From Lachnospiraceae bacterium (GTDB lineage: Bacteria > Bacillota > Clostridia > Lachnospirales > Lachnospiraceae), in NCBI GenBank assembly GCA_014799465.1, contig JAAVHZ010000006.1, forward strand, positions 124,001-188,000: 64,000 bases of DNA, written 5' to 3'. The notes under the pieces were generated by a model. That model searched no databases. It worked only from the letters and a program-made list of their open reading frames with translations, and was not told the origin of the DNA. The translations under genes were made by a program, and so were the position numbers. Positions within the stretch are counted from its first letter, which is position 1. Each line of letters opens with the position of its first letter. This document shows, piece after piece, positions 27,990 to 39,823 of this stretch.

Positions 27990-30900
27990 GTGATTATTAT
28001 GGAAACAGTGAAAAAAAGAGTTATATCTGTTTTACTAATGATGTGTATGGTATTTTCAATGCCTGGTGTTTATTCGTCAGCACAGGAAATTAATCCCGAA
28101 GGTACACAGACAGATTTAACTTATATGGGAACTAATAATTCAGAAAATACGAGTAATACCTCGGAATATCAGAATGCGGATTATATGACCGGGGAGCAGT
28201 ATAAAGAATTGGGATTTTCTTCGCTTAAAGCTCCGGATGCATTTGATGAGAATGATACTTCAAATCCATTAGAAGATTATAGTCCTTCTATATTAAGTGA
28301 GCTTTATATGGCAAGGGGAGGATATGATACAAACTATGGTGTTTCAGGATTTTTAATGGAAAATGCAAAAACTTATGATGATCTGGAAATGTCAAAATTT
28401 GTAGATAATAAACTTTCTTCTTTAAATAATTATGTATATGATAAAAATCATAAAGATAATTATAACTGGCAATATCAGTCATCTGCTACAGTGGCTATAA
28501 AGCTTGGCGATTTAAGTACAGAAAATTACATAAAAGATTCAATAATTCAGAATAGTATGTTTTTAGATAAAAAGAATAAGGATGCAAGTACAGAGGCATT
28601 AGTTCTCTATACTTTTAATGATGATAAATACGATTTTGAGCAGCAGTGCATTGTTACAAATGTGCTTGACCAGAATAGTAAGTTTGTAGAGGATATACAG
28701 ATTCAGGATTCAAATGGATATTTGGCAATAGCTGTTGGAGATTATAATTCAGATAATTATAATGAGGTTGCCGTATACATTCCATGCACGGTAAATCCTA
28801 AAATAAATATATATAAACAGAAAGAAGAAAATGGAAAAATCCAACTGGTATTTGATAAAGAAATAATTTTAAGTAAATTAGGCGGGTTAAACGGCATTTC
28901 TTCAAAATTTGATAAATGCGATGGCTGTAACAGACCTATTGTATCCCTAAGTACTACAAATATATCCGGAAAGGATGACCTTGTAATTAATGTTTCCTTG
29001 CCATACAGTGAAGATAAGGACTTTTGTTATGACGGTATTACTTCGATTTACAATATGAGCGACGGAAATCCTAAAGAGGTATTTTGTGATTCAGGTTCAT
29101 ACAGCAATGCGGATTCAGAAGCATATAGAATGAAGTTCACCGCTTCCACAACAATGGATATTGATGGTAATGGAACGAATGAACTTGTAATTGCAGGAAA
29201 CAGAAATACTAAATTCTCCAATGGCAGCAAAAGGGGAGATATGGATAGCCAAAAAAACCTGATTGATGTTGTTCTTTGGGATGGAAACAAATATTGTAAA
29301 GCCTGGTCCAAGCCGCAGGAAGTACAGGCATTAGACTTTATAAAGAAAGACAGCCAGAATAAAGAACCTGTTGCAATAACAGGAACAAGAATGAATTCTA
29401 CAAACGAAAAAGAGACATTATTTGTAGAAGGCGTATTCTATACATTTGTGCAGGGAGATGGAAATTCTGCAGATGAACAGATAAAAAACGGAGAATTTGT
29501 TACCAGTGCCAAATTTGGCAAAGGTACAGGTTCAACAAATGCTTTTGTGCATCTTGCCGTAAGTGCTTCATTCGTTGAGGAGAACCGTGTTGCGGAACAA
29601 ACTCTTGTAATATATGGTGATGAATATAGTGGAGACCATGATAAAATCTATCTTGATATATATTGGTGCTACTATGATCAGGCGAAAGGAATACAGATTA
29701 AATGTATTGATAATGACTATTTTAACCGAAAGGATGAGGATGATAATGCAACACTGCTGAATTTCTGTCCGGTGGATGTGGATAATGATACAGTATATAT
29801 GAAGTATACAAACAAGACTGTAGGATGGTCTAATCCGCAGGTTTACAGTGTTATGCTAAGTGCACCATACTGGAGTGAGTTGGATTATGGCTCATTAATG
29901 TCATCAAGAGGTCAAACCAGCTTTTCCGTAACCACAGGTACTTCAAGTGACCAGACTACCAATTGGAATGTAGGTTTGGGCGCTTCAGTTTCAATTCAGG
30001 CAAAATGTACATTTTTCGGTAATGGAGGTAAATTTGGAGTAAGTGCTGATGCAATGTGGCAATATACAGGAAACTATCAGAAATCAAATACGAAATCTGA
30101 GACACTGAAATTTGATGCCGGAGGAGGGGAGGATTATGTTGCCCTTATGACCGTTCCGATAGCTGTATATCATTATAATGTATGGGTACCGGAACACATA
30201 GCAGATGAAGAAGATATTGAAAACTATAAACTTTTATATCCAGATGGTAAGGATTGTCCAAAGGAAGGAGATATTATTGAAGGCACTTTTTCAGAAATGT
30301 GTGTTAATGTCCAATTCAATCCAGCACATTCAAGTATTCCTGTTTCCACATATAATAAGGTAATAGAGGAGTTTAACAGGACGGCAGATGATGCAAATAA
30401 GCTCAAACTAATTGATTTAGACAGTATATATAAAGGGCGTGATGTAGGAGATCCATCAACCTATGCATCAAATATTACAGACATTTCATCACTTAATCCT
30501 AATTCCAAAGGAACACTGGTTTCGGATAGAAGTGTGTCAATTGGCATAAACGGAAAAAGTAATATGTCTACTACATTAAGTGAGGGAACATCTACAAGGG
30601 AATCACATGGATTTAGTTATTCTCTAAAAACCTCTATGAACCAGACGGTTGAATTTGGTTTAAATTTAATGGAAATAGTAGATATTTCAGGAAGTGCTAC
30701 ATTATCAGAAGCAGCAGCATTTGGTACCGGTTCTTCATGGGCAAGTTCAAATTCAGAAAGTATGTCATACGCTACTACGTTTGCATCACTTCCAGCATCT
30801 GCACAGACAGGAACCACATATGCAGGAACATCTGATTCGGCATACGCTTTTATGGCAAAAATGGTTAAATGGACACCGGACTGTCTTGAAAAAGGTGCAA

Positions 30901-33900
30901 GTGTAATAGGCTGCCTTGTAGAAGGTGCAGACGGTGCCTGCCCGGCACTTCCAAAAGATTTTTATGTTGCACAGACTTCAGACACATCAGCAACATTGAG
31001 GTGGAATACTAATACCAATTATACAAGAAAGCCATATGCATATAAGATATATTACTCCAAATCGGCATCAGGTGAATATTTGCCTGTAACTGAGAATGGA
31101 AAAGATGTAATTATTCCGTTTAAAAGTGAAACTTATACTGTAACAGGTCTTAAGAAAAATACTACATACTATTTTAAACTTCAGGCTTATTACGATATAA
31201 ATGATAAAAAGTCGGCAAGTACATTAGGACCTTATGCTTATGGTAAAACAAAAGGAGATGAAAAAGAACCTAATATAACAAAACCGCCGGTAGATATATA
31301 CAGGAATATAGGAGATAGTGCTGAATTTACAATTAATGTTTCTCCAACAGATGAAGAAAATACAATATATTATCAGTGGTAGAAGCTAGGTACTGTTGAT
31401 TATTACCGCTCTGATTGGAAAGATATACAAAATGCAGATAATAACAATTTTAATGCTGCTTACTTTGCGGAAAACGGTGTGATAAATGATGCCAATGCAG
31501 GAGACCTTGACAGAACGGTTTACAGATGCTGTGTTATGGAAGAATTAAAAGGTGTAAGAGATTATTACAATAATATAAGCAGGGCAGCAGTTCTGTATAT
31601 AGGTGAAAAAGATACAGACCATATTTATAATAAAAACGGTTTTTGTATGCAATGCGGATTTTATCAGCCTGCTGAGTATGACAGCAGTGCAAAGGTTTAT
31701 AAAATTAAAAATGCCGGTCAATTATTCTGGTTTGCATCAATGGTAAATGGTGACCGTGAACTTGCAGAATTTGATAAGCAGGACTCAGGTGCAAAATGTA
31801 TTATTACTGCTGATATTGACCTTGAAGGACGTGAGTGGAAACCAATCAATAGTTATAAAGGCACATTTGACGGACAGAATCATACAGTTTCGGCATTAAA
31901 AATAACTAAGACCTCATCAAAAGCGGGATTGTTCGGAAGTGTATCAGCAGGAACCATTAAGAATCTTGCCGTTAAAGGTGATATAACACTTGAATCATCA
32001 GGAAGTGACAATGGAGGTATTGCAGGTTATGCAGATGGTGCCACTATTTCAAATGTATCTTCCTATGTAAATATTAAAAATACAGACAAAGAGCAGAAAC
32101 ATGTGGGAGGTATTATAGGTACTATTCCGAACAATATAACGGTTGTTGAAAAATGTGTTTACTATGGTCAGATTAATCTGGCAAATTCAGAGGATTGTAT
32201 AGGTGGTGTAGTGGCATATACAAATGGCGGCGGACGTATCAGCAATTGTGCAAATCTGGGTACAGTTACTGCATCTAAGGAAGATGCATGTATAGGAGGT
32301 ATTCTTGGATATTTGAACAATTCTGCTCCTACCGTTAAAAATTGTTACAACTATGGAAAAGTCAGCAATGGCGGTAAAAATACAAAATGTGGGGCAGTTA
32401 TAGGCTGGGTAAGAAAAAGCGGTTCGGGATGTATTTCAGATAATTATTACCTTGACAGTTCGGCTTCCCTTGCTTTTGGAAGTGGTAGTAAATCAGGACT
32501 TACAGCGGTTTCTAAAAATGACGGACAATTTGCTTCTGGTGAAGTTGCCTTTCTTATTAATAATGGTGTGACAACCGGAAAACAGGTATGGTATCAGACC
32601 ATTGGAGAAGATAAAGTCCCTGTATTAGATAATACACATAAAACGGTATACAAGGTAAATAGTAAACTGTGTCCGGGCTGCAAATCAGAAGCAGCGTATT
32701 CTAACATTAACGAAGACAGCTGCGGAGAACATAATTTTGTTAATGGTGTTTGTACATATTGTGGATTAAAGATTGTCTACCCATTTGATATAGATGATGA
32801 CGATAATTTTATTATAAGAACATATGATGACCTTGTAAAACTCTCAGAGATTGTAAGAAGCGATTATGATATTTATGGAGATAAGGGTTATGTTCTGGAA
32901 AATAATATAATTGCTCCAAATGATTCCGCATGGAAGACAGGTATAGGTTCGATATCTGAAAACAAACCATTTAACGGAACATTTAACGGAAACGGATACT
33001 GCATTATAGGTCTTAACATAGATTCTTCCAAGTATGGCGGTCTTTTTGAGATAATCGGTGAAAAGGGAAATGTAAGTAATTTGTTTGTTACTAATTATAA
33101 GTATGTTTCAGCCTGCGAAAATGCAGGAAGTATTGCAGCCGTAAACAACGGTACAATTGACCATTGTACAAATGGTATTAATGTCGGTTCGGCATTTGTA
33201 TTTAAAAATCCGGAAACGAAAGAACCTATTAAAGCATCAGAATTAAATTCCGAGATTAAGGGTACATTAAGCGGTGGTATTGCAGCAAGGAATACTGGCA
33301 TGGTCATAGGATGCCGCAACGCAGCCGTTATAACAGGAACAGAGTGTGGCGGTATTGCAGGAATAAATACAGGAAAAATCTATGGATGTGCAAATAACGG
33401 TACAGTAGGAACCGCCCATTCATTTTCCACTAAAACCGCAGGCGGTATTGCAGGTAAGAACGGCGGTATTATTGAAAGCTCATACAATTCAGAAAAGGTT
33501 TATGGAAAATCCGGCAGTACAGTAGGTTCTATTGCGGGACTTAATGGTTTTGATACAGAGAATAATCCGAAAGTAAACAGTGTTTTCTATATTACCATAA
33601 ATGGCCTTAATGCAGCAGGTACAGACTCACTTGTGAAATCAGTTGGCAGCAGCAATGTTGTAAAAAAACAAAGTGAGATGAAGCATGATACATTTACAGA
33701 GGAACTTAACCAAGTTACTGATGATACTGTAAAGTGGTGCAGAAGTGAGACGGTAAACAAAGGTTATCCGAGAATTGAAAACATCCTTTTTGAACAGACG
33801 GTTAAGACATTGGAAAATGGTATTACATTAAAGGGAAGTATGCATTCGTCACTGAATATATCTTATAAACTGCTTGAAGAAAACAGTGATGAGTATAATG

Positions 33901-34412
33901 CACTTGTTTCAGATATCACTAAGGCAGGAACTGATAATGAAAATATTGATACAGTGCCGCTTAAAAATTATGGAAGCAGTTCCATTAACATTAATGGTGA
34001 AAAGAAAGTACTTAAGGGATATTCTGTATCGCTGACTGATAAAGATAAGAATCCTATCCTTGCAGAATTGTGGATTCAGGGAGATATTGAAATTTCGGTG
34101 CCTGCTGAACATGAAAATGTATCTCTTATGGGTGTAGGCTCTGATGGTCAGCTTGTAGAGTGTGAGCCGGAGTCTTTTGAAAATGGAGCAGCAGTCTTTA
34201 AAATGTCTGAACCTATATCATTTATCCTTGTGGATAAAAGCGATAGAACAGATTCAAATACACCTGTTGACAAAGAACCGGATACAGTTGTACATAAAGA
34301 CAATAATGCCGTTAAAACAGGTGATTTAACGAATTTAATTTTATTGTTACTTTTAGTTTCGGTTTCATCAGCAGCAGTTATTATTTTATGGAGAAGAAGA
34401 AAAGTTGAGTAA
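27990..34412 (+). pseudogene. Large secreted surface protein/adhesin interrupted by one in-frame TAG (31380-31382); listed as ORFs 27990-31382 and 31479-34412
   Basis: Signal peptide; FnIII segment; Ig-like YYQW*KLG at the stop; GLUG-like repeats (GGIAGYADGATISNVSSY); C-terminal KTGD-TM-RRRK anchor; both ORFs in the same frame with no other stop between them. Confidence 0.8.
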
Positions 34413-34911
34413 ATCAAAGAGGAATGTAATAATAGCATTAATTATAATTTTATTAGCTGCAGTATTGGCAATCGGCGGAGTTATTATATATAATTATTTC
34501 TCCGCCGGGGAACAGAATGAGACAAATGGTGTTACAGGCGTTATTTCTGACGGCTGGGATGCCGGTGTTGAAGGTGAATCAGCACCGGAAAGTGCCGGAA
34601 TACAGATACCCGGATACAGTACTGCACGTATGAATGAAGGAGACACAAGTCTGCATTTAAGTATAGGAAATCCCAAAGAAAACAATTGTGGATTTTATGC
34701 AACACTTAAGCTTACAGATGGTACTGTATTATACAAATCAGAATTGCTAAAACCTGGATTTGGATTAACAGAAGTTCCGCTTTCACAGTCTCTTGACAGT
34801 GGAGAATATGATGCAGTAGTATATTATGAGTGTGTTACATTAGATGATGCACATTCACAGTTAAATGCTGCTGAATCAGAGTTTAAATTAATAGTTATGG
34901 AAAGGAAGTAA
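34405..34911 (+). CDS. Small membrane-anchored hypothetical surface protein
   Basis: N-terminal TM (IIALIIILLAAVLAIGGVIIYNYF), overlaps preceding stop. Confidence 0.65.
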   Translation: MSKSKRNVIIALIIILLAAVLAIGGVIIYNYFSAGEQNETNGVTGVISDGWDAGVEGESAPESAGIQIPGYSTARMNEGDTSLHLSIGNPKENNCGFYATLKLTDGTVLYKSELLKPGFGLTEVPLSQSLDSGEYDAVVYYECVTLDDAHSQLNAAESEFKLIVMERK

Positions 34912-34919
34912 ACAGAATT

Positions 34920-35579
34920 ATGAAAGCAAAGAAAATGGGAAAAAAGAAAGTAATCGCAGCAGTTTTTTCTATGGTGTTTGCAGCATCAGCAGTGATTTCG
35001 GTTTCAGCATCGAATCTTACACCAAATTCAAATGAAGGCGGAGTAGACGTTTCTGCTAAGATTGCAGGTGAAGATGAGCCGGGCAATGTAAGTTACATTA
35101 TTACAATTCCTGAAAAGCTGGATTTTGGTACACTGGTTAAGCCGGAAAATGACAGTACGGATAATTTTAAAGATGTTAAATTCGATATTAAGGCAACAGA
35201 AGTGAAAGGACTGCCGGAATCTGGCTGGTATGTAAGAGTCAAGGTAAAAGACCAGGGTTACAAAATGGATGATGAAGAAAGATTTTTTATAACACAGAAG
35301 ACAGTTTCGTATCCTGATGTTTCTAATGGTAAAAACAAGTTCGAATATAGTTTTTATACAGGCAGTGGAAGTGATTTGAATTCTATAACAAATAATAGGA
35401 AAGATGAAAACGGATTTAATGTTGCTTTCTTTAATGCAACAGGACAGACCGCAGGATGCCTGATTCGTCTTAATCAGAATCAGCTTTATAATTATAATAT
35501 TAAAGAGATTGCGGGAGATTATAGCGGATGTGTTGTATTTCACAGCTCAATTGTAAATACTTCTTCAATAACGAATTAA
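34920..35579 (+). CDS. Secreted beta-rich surface protein
   Basis: Signal peptide ending VSAS; VSYIITIPEKLDFGTL pattern. Confidence 0.65.
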   Translation: MKAKKMGKKKVIAAVFSMVFAASAVISVSASNLTPNSNEGGVDVSAKIAGEDEPGNVSYIITIPEKLDFGTLVKPENDSTDNFKDVKFDIKATEVKGLPESGWYVRVKVKDQGYKMDDEERFFITQKTVSYPDVSNGKNKFEYSFYTGSGSDLNSITNNRKDENGFNVAFFNATGQTAGCLIRLNQNQLYNYNIKEIAGDYSGCVVFHSSIVNTSSITN

Positions 35580-35608
35580 GTTCATTTTGTACATAAGGAC
35601 TGTTGGGT

Positions 35609-35914
35609 ATGAAAATAGGAAAAAGATTAAAAGTAATATTGTCTGTTTTGGTATTTATAAGTTCATTTTACGTTTGTACGCCAACATTATGTGATGCGGC
35701 AAAAACTGATGTAATTGCACATATAGAACCTATAAGTAACAAACCAGCAGATTCAGATGATAATACAGATACAGACAAAAAATCTCCAAAAGATAAAAAC
35801 GTAGTGGGAACAGGTGATAACCTGCTACGGGTATGTTTATTAATAATGTCAACGGCATTGTCATCGTCTGTTATTGTAATATTATTTTTAAGATACCATA
35901 AAGCAGAGGATTAA
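35609..35914 (+). CDS. Short putative sortase-anchored protein
   Basis: Signal peptide plus C-terminal VGTGD-TM-RYHK sorting-like signal. Confidence 0.55.
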   Translation: MKIGKRLKVILSVLVFISSFYVCTPTLCDAAKTDVIAHIEPISNKPADSDDNTDTDKKSPKDKNVVGTGDNLLRVCLLIMSTALSSSVIVILFLRYHKAED

Positions 35915-36138
35915 TTAAACAGATTATAAAGCAGGCTATAGGAGTTATTTTCCCATAGTCTGTTTTTAAAATTAGCAGGTATGGCTGAACTGTTACATTT
36001 TTTATATTCAATTATATAATTTTACTTGAAAATAACATGATTTAACAGTAGAATAGTACATAGTTATGCTATAGAAGGTAAATACATATATTTGGCGGGT
36101 AGTAAATAGTGCGTAACGCACATGATTGGAGGCATATA

Positions 36139-38604
36139 ATGAGCATAGGATCTGAATTTTCTAAAAGTGAATTCAAAAAGGAAGTAAATGATTATGTAAA
36201 AATTTTATCCAGAAAAACTCTGGATGAGGCAACTCAGTTTGAAAAATTTCAGGGTGTTGCTTATGCATTAAAGGATTATATTATTGACCAGTGGATAGCT
36301 ACACATAAGGAATATGAAAAACGTGATGCGAAAACAGTATACTATCTTTCTATGGAATTCCTTACGGGAAGGGCAATGGGTAATATCATTATAAATCTTT
36401 CCGCAAGAGATGAGATAAAAGAAGCCATTGAAGAGATGGGAATGGATTTGGATGTGATTGAGGATCAGGAGCCTGATGCCGCACTGGGCAATGGAGGTCT
36501 TGGAAGGCTTGCAGCATGTTTTCTCGATTCACTTGCAACGCTTGGATATCCTGCATATGGCTGTGGTATAAGATACAGATATGGTATGTTTGAGCAGAAG
36601 ATAGAGAATGGATATCAGGTGGAGGTACCTGATAACTGGCTTAAGAACGGTAACCCGTTTGAAGTCAGACGTGAAGAGTATGCATGTGAAGTAAAGTTTG
36701 GCGGATATATCAGGGTAGAGAAGGGATATGACGGAAGAGATAACTTTATACAGGAGAATTACCAGTCAGTAAGGGCAGTTCCGTTCGACCTTCCAATAGT
36801 AGGATATGGTAATAATGTAGTAAATACTTTAAGAATATGGGATGCAGAGCCGATGCAGCATTTTATGCTGGATTCGTTTAACAGAGGAGATTATCAGAAG
36901 GCTACGGAACAGGAAAATCTTGCAAAGAACATAGTTGAAGTATTATATCCGTGTGATGAGCATTATGCAGGAAAAGAGTTAAGATTAAAGCAGCAGTATT
37001 TCTTCGTATCGGCGAGTGTACAGACGGCAATTAAGAAATATATGGATAAAAATAAAGATATTAGAAAGCTTTATGAAAAGGTGGTATTCCAGCTTAATGA
37101 CACACATCCTACAGTAGCAGTGGCAGAGCTTATGAGAATACTTATGGATGAGTATTATCTTAACTGGGATGAAGCATGGGAAGTTACAAATAAATGCTGT
37201 GCATATACAAATCATACAATTATGAGTGAAGCACTGGAAAAATGGCCGTTAGAGCTGTTCTCAAGACTGCTTCCGAGATGTTACCAGATTGTGGAAGAGA
37301 TTAACAGAAGATTTGTAATAGAGATTCAGAACAGATATCCGGGAAATCAGGAAAAGATAAGAAAGATGGCCATCATCTATGACGGACAGGTGAAGATGGC
37401 TAATCTTGCCATATGTGCAGGATTTTCCGTAAACGGAGTGGCAAGGCTGCATACAGAGATTCTTAAGAAACAGGAACTTAGGGACTTCTATGAGATGATG
37501 CCTGATAAGTTCAATAATAAGACAAATGGAATTACTCAGAGAAGATTTTTAAGGCATGGTAATCCTTTATTGGCTGAATGGGTAACAGGAAAAATAGGAG
37601 ATGACTGGGTTACAAATCTGGAGCATATAAAGAATCTTGAAATATATGCAGATGACAGCAAATGCCAGAAGGAATTTATGAATATTAAGTATCAGAATAA
37701 GGTTCGTCTGGCAAAATATATAAAAGAGCATAATGGAATAGATGTTAATCCACGCTCAATATTTGATGTACAGGTAAAGAGACTTCATGAATATAAGCGT
37801 CAGCTTCTCAATATCCTTCATGTAATGTATCTGTATAACCAGATAAAAGAAAATCCGGAAATGGAATTTTATCCTAGGACATTTATATTTGGTGCCAAGG
37901 CGGCAGCAGGATATAGAAGGGCAAAACTTACCATTAAGCTTATAAACAGTGTTGCAGATGTTATTAATAATGATAAATCCATTGATGATAAGATTAAGGT
38001 AGTGTTTATAGAAAATTACAGGGTATCAAATGCAGAAATAATATTTGCGGCAGCAGATGTCAGCGAACAGATATCCACAGCCAGCAAGGAAGCTTCCGGT
38101 ACGGGAAATATGAAGTTTATGCTTAACGGTGCCGTTACATTGGGAACAATGGATGGTGCCAATGTGGAAATAGTTGAAGAGGTCGGAGAAGAAAATGCAT
38201 TTATCTTTGGTATGAGCTCAGACGAAGTAATTAATTATGAGAACAACGGCGGATATAATCCTATGGATATCTTTAATAATGACATGGATATCAGAAAAGT
38301 GCTGATGCAGCTTATCAACGGATTTTACTCACCGGAAGACCCTGAAAGATTCAGAGAAATATATGACTCCCTGCTGAATACAAACAGCAGTGACAGAGCT
38401 GACACATACTTTATACTTAAAGATTTCAGATCATATGCCGAGGCACAAAGAAAGGTGGAAGAGGCATACAGAAATGAGTCAGGATGGGCAAAATCAGCTA
38501 TATTAAATGTAAGTAATGTTGGTAAATTCTCATCAGACAGAACCATTGAAGAATATGTAAAAGATATTTGGAAATTGGAAAAAGTAAAGGTAACAATGGA
38601 CTGA
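36139..38604 (+). CDS. glgP: Glycogen/maltodextrin phosphorylase
   Basis: YLSMEFLTGRAMGN, DAALGNGGLGRLAACFLDS, EASGTGNMKFMLNGAVTLGTMDGANVEI (PLP site); RBS ggagg before ATG 36139. Confidence 0.96.
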   Translation: MSIGSEFSKSEFKKEVNDYVKILSRKTLDEATQFEKFQGVAYALKDYIIDQWIATHKEYEKRDAKTVYYLSMEFLTGRAMGNIIINLSARDEIKEAIEEMGMDLDVIEDQEPDAALGNGGLGRLAACFLDSLATLGYPAYGCGIRYRYGMFEQKIENGYQVEVPDNWLKNGNPFEVRREEYACEVKFGGYIRVEKGYDGRDNFIQENYQSVRAVPFDLPIVGYGNNVVNTLRIWDAEPMQHFMLDSFNRGDYQKATEQENLAKNIVEVLYPCDEHYAGKELRLKQQYFFVSASVQTAIKKYMDKNKDIRKLYEKVVFQLNDTHPTVAVAELMRILMDEYYLNWDEAWEVTNKCCAYTNHTIMSEALEKWPLELFSRLLPRCYQIVEEINRRFVIEIQNRYPGNQEKIRKMAIIYDGQVKMANLAICAGFSVNGVARLHTEILKKQELRDFYEMMPDKFNNKTNGITQRRFLRHGNPLLAEWVTGKIGDDWVTNLEHIKNLEIYADDSKCQKEFMNIKYQNKVRLAKYIKEHNGIDVNPRSIFDVQVKRLHEYKRQLLNILHVMYLYNQIKENPEMEFYPRTFIFGAKAAAGYRRAKLTIKLINSVADVINNDKSIDDKIKVVFIENYRVSNAEIIFAAADVSEQISTASKEASGTGNMKFMLNGAVTLGTMDGANVEIVEEVGEENAFIFGMSSDEVINYENNGGYNPMDIFNNDMDIRKVLMQLINGFYSPEDPERFREIYDSLLNTNSSDRADTYFILKDFRSYAEAQRKVEEAYRNESGWAKSAILNVSNVGKFSSDRTIEEYVKDIWKLEKVKVTMD

Positions 38605-38628
38605 TAAATCATAGTAATAGACATTTAT

Positions 38629-38672
38629 CCCTCCGCATATACTATATCATTATGGTGTATGCGGGGGGATTT
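38629..38672 (+). terminator. Hairpin at the end of glgP overlapping the spoIID ribosome-binding site
   Basis: ccctccgcatatac ... gtgtatgcgggggg followed by atttt; ATG at 38677. Confidence 0.6.
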
Positions 38673-38676
38673 TATT

Positions 38677-39642
38677 ATGAAAAAATTTTTTCTTGTAAAA
38701 AATGAAATAATGGGTGCGGCATTGACTGTATCTGCAATACTAGTACTTGCGATTATATTTCCCTGCATTATAACAATGATATGGAGTGGACAAATACAGA
38801 TGGCAGACGTAAAAATGCATTACAGTGGTTATATAATTGAATTTCCCGATGGAAAAGAGATGGACATGGAGGAATTTATACCATGTGCAATAATGGCACA
38901 ATTGGATTACAATACGCATGATGAAGCTATTAAGGCACAGATTGTCATTGACCGTACAAAGATATTCAGGAAAATGGGCGAAGGAAACAGACTGCCCGTG
39001 GCGGAAGCAAAACTTCCATATGTTACTTATGAGCAGTTACAGGAAATGTATGGTGATGATTTTGAAAAAATGTATAACCGTCTTATAAAGCTCCAAAACG
39101 AAACAAATCAAAATATTGTTACATATAATGGGGAACCTGTAAGTGCATTTTATCATTCTGTAAGTGCCGGAGTAACAAGGAATGGTGACAAGGAATATAT
39201 TAAATCAGCAGACAGCCCTGACGATGTTACGGCGGACAATTATCTTTCAATAATGTATTACACTCCTGATGAATTTGAAGCATTACTAAAAAACATTAAT
39301 GCGGATATAGTTATAAATAAAGAAAATCCTATGGAAGGAATAACAGTAACACCTGAAGATACTACAGGATATGTGGCTGAAGTATCTGTTGGAAATATAA
39401 AGATAAGCGGAGATAATTTTTATAAGTCTATGGATTTAAGTTCGCCATGCTTCACAATAGAAAAATTTAATGAAGCAATAAGAATTGTAGTAAAAGGAAT
39501 AGGCCACGGAAAAGGATTAAGTATATATGGTGCACAAAAAATGGCAGAATCAGGTAAATTATATAAAGAAATACTTACTCACTATTACAGTGGTGTACAA
39601 ATTGAAAAATGTAATAATATACAGACCTCTTCAAATTTGTAA
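38677..39642 (+). CDS. spoIID: Stage II sporulation protein D-like (SpoIID/LytB)
   Basis: LDYNTHDEAIKAQIVIDRT, PVSAFYHSVSAGVTRNG, GIGHGKGLSIYGAQKMAE. Confidence 0.9.
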   Translation: MKKFFLVKNEIMGAALTVSAILVLAIIFPCIITMIWSGQIQMADVKMHYSGYIIEFPDGKEMDMEEFIPCAIMAQLDYNTHDEAIKAQIVIDRTKIFRKMGEGNRLPVAEAKLPYVTYEQLQEMYGDDFEKMYNRLIKLQNETNQNIVTYNGEPVSAFYHSVSAGVTRNGDKEYIKSADSPDDVTADNYLSIMYYTPDEFEALLKNINADIVINKENPMEGITVTPEDTTGYVAEVSVGNIKISGDNFYKSMDLSSPCFTIEKFNEAIRIVVKGIGHGKGLSIYGAQKMAESGKLYKEILTHYYSGVQIEKCNNIQTSSNL

Positions 39643-39823
39643 AAAGTCAGCCATGCAGAGAATAATATTTTCAGCAAACACTTAATCCGGCAAATTGTGA
39701 ATGGCATGGCGAATGGTTACAAATTTTGTAACAATAAAAAATGAATAACCCTTTCAAATAAAGGTAAGAATAATAACGGAATGTTAAGTAGACAGATTAT
39801 GATTATGAAAGGGTATGATTTAA

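Noticed and set aside
31380-31382. Pyrrolysine or programmed recoding at the TAG
   Set aside because: No pyl genes or recoding hairpin seen and the site fits a simple Tyr-to-stop change; treated as mutation or sequencing error.
35028-35543. 171-aa minus-strand ORF
   Set aside because: Fully antisense to a signal-peptide-bearing surface protein in a coherent operon; no supporting motif.
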